Notes: generated by a model not told the origin, from the letters alone. Shown: positions 17,469 through 26,013, numbered from the stretch's first letter. The stretch: 64,000 bases of DNA from Streptomyces himalayensis subsp. himalayensis (GCF_013778455.1 NZ_JACEHE010000002.1:434001-498000); one strand, 5' to 3'. Translations and numbers: made by a program.

Positions 17469-18103
17469 GCCCTGGCCCTGCCCACCACCGGGGCGAGCCC
17501 GGCCGATCGCTCGATCGCACCCGGGTCGCCGCACTCGACCAGCCAGTTGGCGAGCATGCGGTGGCCATGCTCCGTCAGCACGGACTCGGGATGGAACTGC
17601 ACGCCCTCCACCCGGTGTTCACGGTGGCGCAGGCCCATGATGATCCCGTCCTGCGTACGGGCCGTGACCTCCAGCTCGTCCGGAATCGTGGCCGGCTCGG
17701 CGGCCAGCGAGTGGTAGCGGGTCGCGGTGAACGGCGAGGGAAGTCCGGCGAACACGCCCTTGCCCTCGTGCTCGACGAGCGACGTCTTGCCGTGCAGCAG
17801 CTCGGGCGCGCGGTCCACCACACCGCCGTACGCCACGGCCATCGACTGCAGACCGAGGCAGACGCCGAAGACCGGCACGCCGGTCGCGGCGCAGTGGCGC
17901 ACCATGTCGATGCACACACCCGCCTGCTCGGGCGCCCCAGGGCCGGGCGAGAGCAGCACGCCGTCGAAGCCGTCCTGCGCATGGGACGTGGAGACCTCGT
18001 CGTTGCGGCGGACCTCGCACTCGGCGCCCAACTGGTACAGGTACTGGACCAGGTTGAAGACGAAGCTGTCGTAGTTGTCGACGACGAGGATGCGTGCGCT
18101 CAC
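17465..18103 (-). CDS. pabA: Aminodeoxychorismate/anthranilate synthase component II (glutamine amidotransferase)
   Basis: 212 residues, the class I glutamine amidotransferase subunit. VDNYDSFVFNLVQYL opens the protein. The nucleophile is Cys82 (GVCLGLQ) and the His171-x-Glu173 pair is in HPES. It supplies ammonia to chorismate-derived 4-amino-4-deoxychorismate (folate) or anthranilate synthesis. No component I lies nearby. GTG at 18103 overlaps the stop of the small membrane protein (GTGA), and its own stop overlaps the next start, so it is translationally coupled on both sides to a surface-protein block to which it has no obvious link. Confidence 0.93.
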   Translation of the reverse strand: MSARILVVDNYDSFVFNLVQYLYQLGAECEVRRNDEVSTSHAQDGFDGVLLSPGPGAPEQAGVCIDMVRHCAATGVPVFGVCLGLQSMAVAYGGVVDRAPELLHGKTSLVEHEGKGVFAGLPSPFTATRYHSLAAEPATIPDELEVTARTQDGIIMGLRHREHRVEGVQFHPESVLTEHGHRMLANWLVECGDPGAIERSAGLAPVVGRARA

Positions 18104-18261
18104 TGGCCGTTCACCGTCACATCGTTGAAGGGGAGCAGAGGCTCGGCCCAGGGGAAGACGTACTGGAAGAGGACGTAGACCACAGCGAGGATCAGCACCA
18201 GCGAAATCAGTGCCCTCACCCATGCGTTTCCTGGCAGATGCCGCCAGATCCAGCCGTACAT
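18100..18261 (-). CDS. Small membrane protein (53 aa)
   Basis: One membrane helix (about residues 16-36, RALISLVLILAVVYVLFQYV) flanked by an aromatic N-terminus (MYGWIWRHL) and an outer tail. ATG at 18261 has GGAAGGGA upstream. The stop overlaps the pabA GTG. I know it only as a conserved small Streptomyces protein in this position. Being coupled between sortases, it may be a sortase accessory protein, but this is inference. Confidence 0.8.
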   Translation of the reverse strand: MYGWIWRHLPGNAWVRALISLVLILAVVYVLFQYVFPWAEPLLPFNDVTVNGQ

Positions 18262-18314
18262 GCCGTCCCTTCCGTCGCACCACGGCACCAGACTCACGCC
18301 GTACGGGCACCAGC

Positions 18315-19061
18315 CTAACGGCGCAACGCCTTCGGTTTCCCGGCCTCCACAGGCTGCGTGGCATCGAGATGGGCCCAGATGATCAACCGGTGGCTGTGGC
18401 CCCACTCCGGCTCGCAGGTCGTCAACGTGAGGTAGCGCCCCGGCCCGTCGTATCCCGACTTACGCGGCACGGGATCGATCACGGCGATGTCGCTGGGCAG
18501 TGTCTTGTACGGCTTGGTGTCGATGCGGTACGTGAACCATGTCGTGCCGTCGGTCAGGACCACCGCATCGCCGGGGCGCAGCTTGGGGAAGTCCTTGAAG
18601 GGATCGCCGTAGGTGCGGCGGTGGCCGGCGACGGCGAAGTTGCCCTTCTGGCCGAGCTGGGCGGTGCCGGCGTAGTGGCCGAGGCCCCTTTTCAGCGTCT
18701 CGGTCTTGGTGCCTTCGAGCACGGGCTTGTTCCACGTGAAACCAAGACGCGGGATGTACATGACGGCGAAGGGCTTACCGTCCTTGTAGGGCTTCGGCTT
18801 GGCGGCCGCGGACTCTTGGTCCCGGCCACCGTTCCTGTCCGGGGCGGCGCCAGTGCCCTTGGCCTCAGCGGTCCCGCTCTCTGTCGGGGCTGAGAGGGAG
18901 CCCTGGGCCCACCGGTCCTGCAACTGGCCGATCTCGTCGTCCATGGCACCGTCGGCCTGCACACCGGTCCATAACAGCGTGTAACAGACAAAGAGCACGA
19001 TCAGGGCGCCGACGGTGATACACAGTTCGCTGAACGTCCTGACGATCACTCGCACCGACAC
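18315..19061 (-). CDS. Class E sortase (third in block)
   Basis: 248 residues. Membrane helix at ~8-32, a variable Ala/Gly-rich spacer (~55-92) and a sortase domain with His147 (VAGHRRTYG), Cys216 (LTLTTC) and Arg225 (HRLIIWA). GTG at 19061 with GGAGG upstream. The DUF881 gene ends 16 bases upstream, so both are probably one transcript. More diverged than the two downstream sortases (EPEWGHSHR instead of TPxxTSTYR), so its substrate or role may differ. Confidence 0.9.
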   Translation of the reverse strand: MSVRVIVRTFSELCITVGALIVLFVCYTLLWTGVQADGAMDDEIGQLQDRWAQGSLSAPTESGTAEAKGTGAAPDRNGGRDQESAAAKPKPYKDGKPFAVMYIPRLGFTWNKPVLEGTKTETLKRGLGHYAGTAQLGQKGNFAVAGHRRTYGDPFKDFPKLRPGDAVVLTDGTTWFTYRIDTKPYKTLPSDIAVIDPVPRKSGYDGPGRYLTLTTCEPEWGHSHRLIIWAHLDATQPVEAGKPKALRR

Positions 19062-19077
19062 CGTCGACCTCCGGGCG

Positions 19078-19857
19078 CTACTCCACAGGCTTCGCGTAAT
19101 GGAGATCCACTGTGCCCGAATAGCCGGGAAGAGTCACTGACCCTTCCTCCTCGACTTTCCACCCGAGACCGTACGCATTGACGTACAGCATGTAGTTCTG
19201 GATCTCGGGAGACGCCGTGAGAGCGTTCTGCAGCTTCTCCGGGTCGCCGACCGCGGTCACCTTGTAGGGCGGGGAGTAGACGCGGCCCTGGAGGATCAGG
19301 GTGTTGCCGACACAGCGCACAGCGCTGGTGGAGATCAGCCGCTGGTCCATGACCTTGATCCCCTTGGCTCCGCCCTGCCAGAGGGCGTTGACGACGGCCT
19401 GCAGGTCCTGCTGGTGGATGACCAGGTCGTTCGGCTGGGGCTCCGGGTAGCCGGGGAGCTTCGCGGTGGCGTCCGGCGGGGCATCGTTGAGGGTGACGGA
19501 GAGGGCCTGGCCGCGGAGCTTGTTGGTGCCGGCGTTCTCCTCCAGCGCCGCCAGCTTGGCATCCTCGGCCTTCGTGCTGCCGTCGTCCCGTTCCGCCAGC
19601 GACTCGACATCCTCACGCAGCGAGCTGTTCGACTCGTCGAGCTCACCGTTCCTGTGGCTGCGCTCCTGAATGAGGTCGGAGAGCCTCAGCAAGGACGCGT
19701 CGGTGCGGATGTTCGTGCCCTTGGCGGTGTTGAAGCTGGTGAAGAAGATCAGTCCGGCCAGAGCAAAGACGGCAATCGTGAGCAACCGCACAGGTCGCCA
19801 CCGTGATGTACGACCGGGACTGGATTGAGTCCCCGGGGAGTCGGCAGAATTGCTCAA
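19078..19857 (-). CDS. DUF881 family membrane-anchored protein
   Basis: 259 residues. A basic N-terminus and one membrane helix (~24-40) are followed by a coiled-coil segment (~60-105) and the DUF881 domain, including [25 protein letters not shown] and [17 protein letters not shown]. The family is widespread in Gram-positives and often sits near division genes; its biochemical role is not established. The start appears to be TTG at 19857, with GGAGTAAGGG about 10 bases upstream. Divergent from crgA. Confidence 0.87.
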   Translation of the reverse strand: MSNSADSPGTQSSPGRTSRWRPVRLLTIAVFALAGLIFFTSFNTAKGTNIRTDASLLRLSDLIQERSHRNGELDESNSSLREDVESLAERDDGSTKAEDAKLAALEENAGTNKLRGQALSVTLNDAPPDATAKLPGYPEPQPNDLVIHQQDLQAVVNALWQGGAKGIKVMDQRLISTSAVRCVGNTLILQGRVYSPPYKVTAVGDPEKLQNALTASPEIQNYMLYVNAYGLGWKVEEEGSVTLPGYSGTVDLHYAKPVE

Positions 19858-19999
19858 CGTACCCTTACTCCTTACGGCGCCGCGGAAGGACTACGCTAAC
19901 GGACGCCCGGGGGAGCGCTCAGTTTCCCCTTGTACGCTGCCCCAGGGCCAGCCCAGTTCACTTGCGCGGCCACGCAGCGCATCGACAGGAGAGACCCTC

Positions 20000-20254
20000 G
20001 TGCCGAAGTCACGTATCCGCAAGAAGGCCGACTACACGCCGCCGCCGTCGAAGCAGGCGACGAACATCAAGCTGACCAGCCGCGCCTGGGTGGCTCCGGT
20101 GATGCTGGCGCTGTTCCTGCTCGGTCTCGCCTGGATCGTCGTCTTCTATGTGACCGACGGCTCGCTGCCGATCGACTCCCTCGGCAACTGGAACATCGTT
20201 GTGGGCTTCGGCTTCATCGCGGCGGGGTTCGGCGTCTCCACCCAGTGGAAATAG
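20000..20254 (+). CDS. crgA: CrgA: septation inhibitor
   Basis: 84 residues, the family's normal length. A basic N-terminus ([15 protein letters not shown]) is followed by two membrane helices (~32-53 and ~65-80). CrgA of Streptomyces localises to division sites and delays FtsZ-dependent septation of aerial hyphae; the mycobacterial one binds FtsZ, PBPs and CwsA. GTG at 20000 has AGGAGAG upstream. The longer frame from 19850 lacks such a site. Confidence 0.95.
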   Translation: MPKSRIRKKADYTPPPSKQATNIKLTSRAWVAPVMLALFLLGLAWIVVFYVTDGSLPIDSLGNWNIVVGFGFIAAGFGVSTQWK

Positions 20255-20509
20255 CTCGGCCCCAGCCTCGGCCCGAGGCTCTGCCCCCAGCTATCCACTG
20301 AGTTATCCACAGCACTGTCCACAGCGGGGGAAAAGGTCAGAAGATCTGTGGATAACCCACCGGTTTTGCTGCCGGTGTGACTGACCTACCACTCTTCGGA
20401 CGTCAGTTCGCCCCTTGTCCTTCCTGCGAAAACCCAGGTCAGCGACAAGGGGCACACTCGTTCCCCACGGCATGCACAGGATCAGCCACACGCTGTGGAC
20501 AACTGCGGC
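20255..20509. other. crgA-rhomboid intergenic region
   Basis: It carries several DnaA-box-like sequences (separate entry) and a 9-base inverted repeat CCCCTTGTC (20411-20419) with GACAAGGGG (20444-20452) that may end the convergent transcripts. Confidence 0.5.
20303..20502. promoter_or_regulatory. DnaA-box cluster between crgA and rhomboid
   Basis: TTATCCACA at 20303-20311, CTGTCCACA at 20315-20323, TGTGGATAA at 20347-20355 (reverse of TTATCCACA) and TGTGGACAA at 20494-20502 (reverse of TTGTCCACA). A weaker CTATCCACT lies at 20291. The first two point the same way, three bases apart; the third faces them. Four good boxes in 200 bases outside oriC. Confidence 0.65.
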
Positions 20510-21406
20510 TCAAGTGAGCTGCGCAGTCCTCATCAGCACGATCACAAGCGACACGGCCAGCACCACCGCACAGGTCGCGTACTGGACCAGCGTCCGGCGC
20601 TCGCGAGGCGCGTGCACCATGGCGTAACCGACCACGACACCGCCGACGAGTCCTCCCACGTGGGCCTGCCACGCGATGTTGGCCCATGTGAACGTGAGGA
20701 CCAGGTTGATCACCAGCAGCGCGATGACCGGCCGCATGTCGTAGTTCAGCCGCCGCATGAGAACGGCGGTCGCGCCGAACAGCCCGAAGATGGCACCGGA
20801 CGCGCCGAGCGACGGCTGGTTCGGGGCGGCGAGGAGATAGGTCAGAGCGCTGCCCGCCAGTCCCGAGACCACATACAGAGCGATATAGCGCGCGCGGCCC
20901 AGCGCGGCCTCCAGCGGCGGGCCGATCCACCAGAGGCTGAGCATATTGAAGGCGATGTGGATAAGGCTGCCGTGCAGAAACATCGCCGTCAGCAGCCGGT
21001 ACCACTGCCCGTCCGCAACGCCCTCGAGTGATCCGAGCACGGGGACATAGGCACGCCCGATCAGATCGAAGCTGTCCGTGAACCGGTCACCGACCGAGAG
21101 CTGCACCAAGAAGACAGCGAGATTGAGTCCGATCAGGAGCTTGGTGACCATGCGCGGGTCCGCCGCGACCGTGCCACCGGCGATGGTGCGCGGCTGGTTC
21201 GCATCCGGGGCATGGCCCGTGCCCGAGCCCTCGCGTACGCAGTTGGGGCACTGGAATCCGACCGAGGCGCTGACCATGCACTCCGGGCAGATGGGGCGCT
21301 CACAGCGGGTGCACCGGATGCCCGTCTCCCGGTCCGGGTGCCGGTAGCAGCCGGGCAGGCTCTGGGCACCCTGCGGGTCCTTGGGATTGCCTGGCGCCTG
21401 GTCCAT
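20510..21406 (-). CDS. Rhomboid-family intramembrane serine protease
   Basis: 298 residues. An N-terminal Cys-rich segment (~20-57, pairs CTRC, CPEC, CPNC and a YRHPDR stretch) looks like a zinc ribbon/B-box. The six-helix rhomboid core follows, with the catalytic Ser203 in GASGAIFG and His249 in AHVGG, and the conserved HIAFNML helix. It should cleave single-pass membrane proteins within the bilayer. ATG at 21406 with GAGGGG upstream fits better than the frame start at 21502. Confidence 0.92.
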   Translation of the reverse strand: MDQAPGNPKDPQGAQSLPGCYRHPDRETGIRCTRCERPICPECMVSASVGFQCPNCVREGSGTGHAPDANQPRTIAGGTVAADPRMVTKLLIGLNLAVFLVQLSVGDRFTDSFDLIGRAYVPVLGSLEGVADGQWYRLLTAMFLHGSLIHIAFNMLSLWWIGPPLEAALGRARYIALYVVSGLAGSALTYLLAAPNQPSLGASGAIFGLFGATAVLMRRLNYDMRPVIALLVINLVLTFTWANIAWQAHVGGLVGGVVVGYAMVHAPRERRTLVQYATCAVVLAVSLVIVLMRTAQLT

Positions 21407-21527
21407 GGGGTTCCCCTCGTTCTCCGTACACAACGCACCGCCCCGCCCATCCTTACGGACGGGCGGGGCGTTTGGTTCCCTGCGGGTCCCTTTGGGGCGC
21501 ACCCCGCGGGATCCCGTGGGCTCAGGC

Positions 21528-22061
21528 TCAGCCCTGGCGGGTCTCCACGACGACCGACTCGATGACGACGTCGTTGACCGGGCGGTCGGTGCGCGGGTTC
21601 GTCTGGGTGGCGGCGATGGCGTCCACGACCTTCTGACTGGCCGTGTCGGTGACCTCGCCGAAGATGGTGTGCTTGCGGGTCAGCCAGGCGGTCGGCGCCA
21701 CGGTGATGAAGAACTGCGAGCCGTTGGTGCCCGGGCCGGCGTTGGCCATGGCCAGCAGGTACGGCTTGTCGAAGGCCAGGTCCGGGTGGAACTCGTCCTC
21801 GAACTGGTAGCCGGGGCCGCCCGTGCCGTTCCCCAGGGGGTCACCGCCCTGGATCATGAAACCGCTGATCACCCGGTGGAAGACCGTACCGTCGTAGAGC
21901 CTGTCGGTGGACTTCTTGCCGGTCGCCGGGTGGACCCACTCCCGCTCGCCCTGGGCGAGCTCGACGAAGTTCTTGACCGTCTTCGGCGCATGGTTCGGCA
22001 GCAGCCGCACCTCGATGTCGCCGTGGTTGGTCTTCAGGGTGGCGTAAAGCTGCTCAGCCAC
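21528..22061 (-). CDS. Peptidyl-prolyl cis-trans isomerase (cyclophilin)
   Basis: 177 residues, single cyclophilin domain. Active-site features are visible: FHRVISGFMIQGGDPLGNG, FEDEF, AMANAGPGTNGSQFFIT and the KHTIFGEV loop. It lacks a signal peptide, so it is cytosolic. GTG at 22061 with GGAAGG upstream matches the family's usual N-terminus (AEQLYATLKTNHGDI). The upstream open frame to 22859 is an artefact. Divergent from the DUF5324 gene. Confidence 0.94.
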   Translation of the reverse strand: MAEQLYATLKTNHGDIEVRLLPNHAPKTVKNFVELAQGEREWVHPATGKKSTDRLYDGTVFHRVISGFMIQGGDPLGNGTGGPGYQFEDEFHPDLAFDKPYLLAMANAGPGTNGSQFFITVAPTAWLTRKHTIFGEVTDTASQKVVDAIAATQTNPRTDRPVNDVVIESVVVETRQG

Positions 22062-22403
22062 GATCTGCCTTCCGTTGTCCTCTGTGACCCTCCGATCCTC
22101 GCACGGATGGTCTCTTCCGTCTTCGCACGGTAGGTCCGTGCGTCGTCGCACCTCGCAACCTGGCGGACTACACCTCTTTGCCGGGGAAACACGACCTAGT
22201 AGAAGCCGAAGGGGCGCGTCATGCCGGGATCCGTGGCATTGTCGTCGGCAAGCTCCCCTTGCACCGTATTGCTCTTGAATTCCCTGAGTCATCGCTGATG
22301 ACCCGGATGCCCGCCCTCGCATGCCGCGGAGCCTTCCGACAGGCATGATCCCGATAAGGGTGGAAAGGTGAAATACCTGTACGCCACCGAGGAGGAGGAT
22401 CCC
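22062..22403. other. Divergent promoter region of cyclophilin and DUF5324 genes
   Basis: About 340 bases without a gene. It must contain both promoters, but none is clear enough to mark. Confidence 0.4.
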
Positions 22404-23111
22404 GTGACCCGCATCGACAGCGTGCGCGCCGCGACCGGCTCGGCGAAGGAGAGCGTGCTGCACGCCGCGGAAGTGGTGGCGCCCTACGCCGACACGGCCA
22501 AGGACCGGGCCGCGCACTACGCACACGAGGCACGTGTACGACTCGCGCCGAAGGTGTCGCACGCCGCACAGCAAGCGGCGGAACAGGCCCGTGCCCAGTA
22601 CGGAGCACATGTTGCGCCGCGTCTGGAACAGGCACGCACCCATGTGCCACCCAAGGTCGACTACGCGGCTCATGAGGCCGCCGTCCGCACTCGCCGGGCA
22701 GCCCGCCAGGCCGCCGTCTATTCGAGGCCGCGTATCGAGCAGGCCGTCGCCGCGGCCCAGCCCGTCCGTGAGGAGGCAGCCGCTCGCAGTGTGGCTGCGC
22801 TGGCCGCGCTGCGCGGTCAGATTTCCGCCAAGGACATCGAGAAGCTGGTCCGCAAGCACGAGCGTCGGGCGAAGGCCGGGCGGTTCGCCAAGGGTCTCGC
22901 CCTGCTCGCCACGCTCGCCGGCGGCGCCTTCGCCGCCTGGAAGTGGTGGGACAAGCAGGCCAACCCCGACTGGCTGGTCGAGCCGCCGGCTGCCACCGAA
23001 GTGTCAGACAGCGGTGCGCTGAGCTCGGTGGACGGCAGCAGCCAGCTCGACCCCGACGTGCAGGCGAAGCAGGCCGAAGCGGAGGCAGCCGAGCGCAACG
23101 AGCGCGACTGA
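22404..23111 (+). CDS. DUF5324 family protein
   Basis: 235 residues, Ala/Arg-rich and largely helical. The first ~130 residues carry degenerate 11-13-residue amphipathic repeats (AAHYAHEARVRLAPKV type) like LEA or apolipoprotein helices. One membrane helix follows (~165-185, FAKGLALLATLAGGAFAAW) and an acidic Ala/Glu tail. GTG at 22404 has a very strong GAGGAGGAGG site; GTG at 22368 is less likely. Conserved in Streptomyces; function unknown. A perfect terminator and a parS site follow. Confidence 0.85.
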   Translation: MTRIDSVRAATGSAKESVLHAAEVVAPYADTAKDRAAHYAHEARVRLAPKVSHAAQQAAEQARAQYGAHVAPRLEQARTHVPPKVDYAAHEAAVRTRRAARQAAVYSRPRIEQAVAAAQPVREEAAARSVAALAALRGQISAKDIEKLVRKHERRAKAGRFAKGLALLATLAGGAFAAWKWWDKQANPDWLVEPPAATEVSDSGALSSVDGSSQLDPDVQAKQAEAEAAERNERD

Positions 23112-23121
23112 GCGCCACGAA

Positions 23122-23163
23122 CGCTGTCGGGCGGGAGACGAGCCGGTCTCCCGCCCGACAGCG
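23122..23163 (+). terminator. Terminator of the DUF5324 gene
   Basis: A perfect 18-base stem (CGCTGTCGGGCGGGAGAC and complement) with a 6-base loop, running directly into the TTT of the adjacent parS site. Confidence 0.92.
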
Positions 23164-23176
23164 TTTCACGTGAAAC
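23163..23176. promoter_or_regulatory. parS site (left of oriC)
   Basis: GTTTCACGTGAAAC, a perfect match to the Streptomyces ParB-binding site. It is the only one seen on the left side of oriC here, about 16 kb from it, and shares a base with the preceding terminator. Confidence 0.95.
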
Positions 23177-23202
23177 CTCGATGCGCTCGATCCGACCCCT
23201 TC

Positions 23203-23340
23203 GGCTCAGCGCCATCCGCCTACGGCATCCCTCTTCGACCCAGCGCCCTCCACCGACGGCGTCGTTCTCTGGCCCAGCGCCATCCCTCACCCGGCGTCGC
23301 TCTGTGGCCCAGCGCCACCCCTCACCCGGCGTCGCCTGCG
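23203..23340 (+). repeat. Four 34-35-base tandem repeats
   Basis: Units start at 23203, 23237, 23271 and 23306, each with a core CCCAGCGCCATCCNTC and a GGCGTCG tail. The third and fourth are nearly identical; the first two are diverged. They lie between the parS site and the tRNA-Ala terminator with no coding frame. Confidence 0.8.
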
Positions 23341-23458
23341 CCATCCCTCACATGACACTCGGCCGGCGCTTTGCCTGCGGTTTGCGCAAAGGACGGCCGT
23401 AGATTCGGCACAAAAGCCGCAACAAAAGTCGCGAGAGTCACAGGATGCAGAACGACGA

Positions 23459-23497
23459 AGGCGACGCCGCCCGCGCTGGTCGCGGGAGGCGTCGCCT
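23459..23497 (-). terminator. Terminator of tRNA-Ala
   Basis: AGGCGACGCC pairs with GGCGTCGCCT, with inner complementarity between CCCGCG and CGCGGG. It lies 11 bases beyond the tRNA 3' end on the minus strand. Confidence 0.8.
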
Positions 23498-23507
23498 GTT
23501 GTCGTTG

Positions 23508-23580
23508 TGGAGCCTAGGGGAGTCGAACCCCTGACATCTGCCATGCAAAGACAGCGCTCTACCAACTGAGCTAAGGCCCC
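23508..23580 (-). tRNA. tRNA-Ala (anticodon TGC)
   Basis: Acceptor GGGGCCT pairs with AGGCTCC, including the G3-U70 wobble that marks alanine tRNAs. The D arm reads TAGCTCAGTTGGTAGAGC, the anticodon loop TTTGCAT gives TGC, and the T arm has GGTTCGACTCC. 73 nt; CCA not encoded. Confidence 0.96.
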
Positions 23581-23763
23581 GAAGGCGATGCATCCACCGG
23601 AAGAAACACCTCCCGGCAGGCACCGGGGACCAGAGTACCGGGTAACCCCCGGGATCTCGCAAAAGGATTGGGGCTCCCCGTCCACGATCCCGCTTCGTAA
23701 GATGCTCGACGTGGTTCGCAGCAGCGAACCGCGCGGTACTTGGGGAAGCGATGGGGAGACGCA

Positions 23764-24315
23764 ATGGATGCCGCACAGCAGGAAGCGACCGCAAGAGCAC
23801 GGGAGCTGCAGCGGAACTGGTACGGAGAGCCGTTGGGGGCGCTCTTCCGTAGGCTGATCGACGACTTGGGCCTCAACCAGGCGCGGCTCGCGGGGGTGCT
23901 CGGCCTTTCTGCGCCGATGCTGTCCCAGCTGATGAGCGGCCAGCGTGCCAAGATCGGCAATCCGGCGGTGGTCCAGCGCGTCCAGCTGCTGCAGGAGCTG
24001 GCCGGCCAGGTCGCGGACGGCAGCGTGAGCGCCGCCGAGGCGACCGAGCGCATGGACGAGATCAAGAGGTCCCAGGGGGGCTCCGTGCTCAGCACCAACA
24101 CCTCGCAGACGACGTCCAGTTCAGGCGCGCCCACGGTCAAGCGTGTCGTCCGCGAGATCCAGTCCCTGCTGCGCTCGGTGGCCGCCGCCGGCGACATCAT
24201 CGAGGCAGCGGACATGCTCGCCCCGGCCCATCCGGAGCTGGCAGAGTTCCTGCGGGTGTACGGCGCCGGACGCACGGCGGACGCTGTCGCCCACTACCAG
24301 GCGCATCAGAGCTGA
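23764..24315 (+). CDS. Helix-turn-helix DNA-binding protein
   Basis: 183 residues. A helix-turn-helix of the lambda-repressor type lies near residues 33-62 (LNQARLAGVLGLSAPMLSQLMSG). A Ser/Thr-rich linker (~105-120) and a C-terminal helical domain follow. ATG at 23764 with GGGGAG upstream. The next gene, 49 bases downstream, is a Ser/Thr kinase, and the two are likely co-transcribed, so this protein may be its substrate. The Thr-rich linker (NTSQTTSSSGAPT) would offer phosphosites. That link is inferred. Confidence 0.88.
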   Translation: MDAAQQEATARARELQRNWYGEPLGALFRRLIDDLGLNQARLAGVLGLSAPMLSQLMSGQRAKIGNPAVVQRVQLLQELAGQVADGSVSAAEATERMDEIKRSQGGSVLSTNTSQTTSSSGAPTVKRVVREIQSLLRSVAAAGDIIEAADMLAPAHPELAEFLRVYGAGRTADAVAHYQAHQS

Positions 24316-24364
24316 GCCGGCGGCCGGGCCGCCGGAACCGCCGAACCGGGAGCTGGGCACGACG

Positions 24365-25975
24365 ATGGGTGAGATCTTCGCCGGGCGGTACGAACTGGCC
24401 GATCCGATCGGACGCGGGGGAGTCGGAGCGGTCTGGCGTGCCTGGGATCACCGGCGGCGCCGGTATGTGGCCGCCAAGGTCCTGCAGCAGAGCGATGCAC
24501 ACACGCTGCTGCGCTTCGTGCGCGAGCAGGCGCTGCGGATCGACCACCCCCACGTGCTCGCTCCCGTCAGCTGGGCCGCCGACGACGACAAGGTCCTGTT
24601 CACCATGGACCTGGTCGGCGGCGGCTCGCTGGCGCACCTGATCGGCGACTACGGCCCGCTGCCGCCGGGCTATGTCTGCACTCTGCTCGACCAGTTGCTG
24701 TCGGGGCTCGCCGCGGTGCACGCCGAGAGGGTCGTGCACCGCGACATCAAGCCCGCCAACATCCTGCTCGAGGCGACCGGCACCAAGCGGCCGCACCTAC
24801 GGCTGTCGGACTTCGGCATCTCGATGCGCAAGGGTGAGCCGCGGCTCACCGAGACGGACTTCGTGGTGGGGACGCCCGGGTATTTCGCGCCCGAGCAGAT
24901 GCTGGGCGCGGAACCCGACTTCCCCTCCGACCTCTACGCGGTGGGCCTGGTGGCCCTGTATCTGCTGCAGGGAGCCAAGCCGGACGCCAAGGCGCTCGTC
25001 GAGCGCTTCAGGGCGCAGGGCATCCCGCACGCACCGCAGGGCATCCCCGAGCCCCTCTGGCAAGTCGTGGCGAATCTGCTGCAGCCGGATCCGCAGGCGC
25101 GGTTCCGTACGGCCACGGGGGCACGCAAGGCGCTGGCCTCCGCCGCCGAGATGCTGCCCGAGCCCGGGCCGGACGACGAGCTGATCGAGGTCTTCGACCA
25201 ACTCGGGCCGCTCCCACCGGGGTTCGGCCCCGACGGGCCCGTCACGAAGGCACCTCGATCCGAGCCGACGGTGGCCACCGGGCCGACCGTCAGCTCCGGA
25301 CCGGCTGTGACCACCGGGCTGACCGTGAGCCCCGCACCGGCCGTGCCCACCGGGTCGACCATCGACCCCGGACCGGCGGTGCCTCCCTCCGAGGCTTTCG
25401 CGAACGCCGAAACTCCCGCTGCTGCGTTCCTCGACGCGGACGCCTCCAAGGCGCTCGTGACCCCCGAGGCCGACCCCGGCTCCGAGCCGGTCACTCCCGC
25501 CGGACCGGCCGTACATGCGTCCCCCGACGCGGAAGTCGCGGGCCGGCATCACCCCTCGATGTCGGAGACGGGCAGCTTCCCGCTCACTCCACCACTGCAG
25601 GCGAGTCCAGCCCCGAGCTCACCATCGAGTCCGCCGTCGAGCCCCCTGCCAGGCCTTTCAGCGCCGCCTACGGCTCCCATGGACCTCTCGGGGACTCCGA
25701 CAGCCTCGGTCCAGCGGGACACCGCGCCCACTCGTTCGTACACGGCTCCGGTCCCGGGAGTCCCCGCTCATGGATCCGCGCACGGATCCGCTCACGGTCA
25801 CGCCCCTGCCAACCCCTACCTCCCGGGGACCACCCCGGGAGCCGATCAGCTGCCGTACGCACCGCCCCAGCTCCCCACCCGGCGTCCGGGCCCGCCCGCG
25901 AAGGTGGCGATCCCGGTCTTGGCGGTCGCGTTTATCTGTTTCGCCGTGGGCATCTGGGCGTTGTCCCAGATCTGA
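24365..25975 (+). CDS. Membrane-anchored Ser/Thr protein kinase
   Basis: 536 residues. Kinase domain ~1-265: GRGGVGAVW loop, Lys38 (VAAKVL), HRDIKPANI (Asp127), DFGIS (Asp149) and GTPGYFAPEQ. The ~230-residue linker is Pro/Thr/Val-rich with degenerate repeats of about nine residues (TVSSGPAV type). It ends in a C-terminal membrane helix (VAIPVLAVAFICFAVGIWAL), so nearly all of it is cytoplasmic and there is no sensor domain outside. ATG at 24365. It follows an HTH gene and is convergent with an exported-protein gene 38 bases away. Confidence 0.92.
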   Translation: MGEIFAGRYELADPIGRGGVGAVWRAWDHRRRRYVAAKVLQQSDAHTLLRFVREQALRIDHPHVLAPVSWAADDDKVLFTMDLVGGGSLAHLIGDYGPLPPGYVCTLLDQLLSGLAAVHAERVVHRDIKPANILLEATGTKRPHLRLSDFGISMRKGEPRLTETDFVVGTPGYFAPEQMLGAEPDFPSDLYAVGLVALYLLQGAKPDAKALVERFRAQGIPHAPQGIPEPLWQVVANLLQPDPQARFRTATGARKALASAAEMLPEPGPDDELIEVFDQLGPLPPGFGPDGPVTKAPRSEPTVATGPTVSSGPAVTTGLTVSPAPAVPTGSTIDPGPAVPPSEAFANAETPAAAFLDADASKALVTPEADPGSEPVTPAGPAVHASPDAEVAGRHHPSMSETGSFPLTPPLQASPAPSSPSSPPSSPLPGLSAPPTAPMDLSGTPTASVQRDTAPTRSYTAPVPGVPAHGSAHGSAHGHAPANPYLPGTTPGADQLPYAPPQLPTRRPGPPAKVAIPVLAVAFICFAVGIWALSQI

Positions 25976-26013
25976 TCATGAACCGCCCCCGGCCTGGCCA
26001 CCGGCCCGGCCCT

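Noticed and set aside
21528..22859. 443-codon frame ending as the cyclophilin
   Set aside because: The upstream part is opposite the DUF5324 gene; the cyclophilin has its own GTG and ribosome site at 22061.
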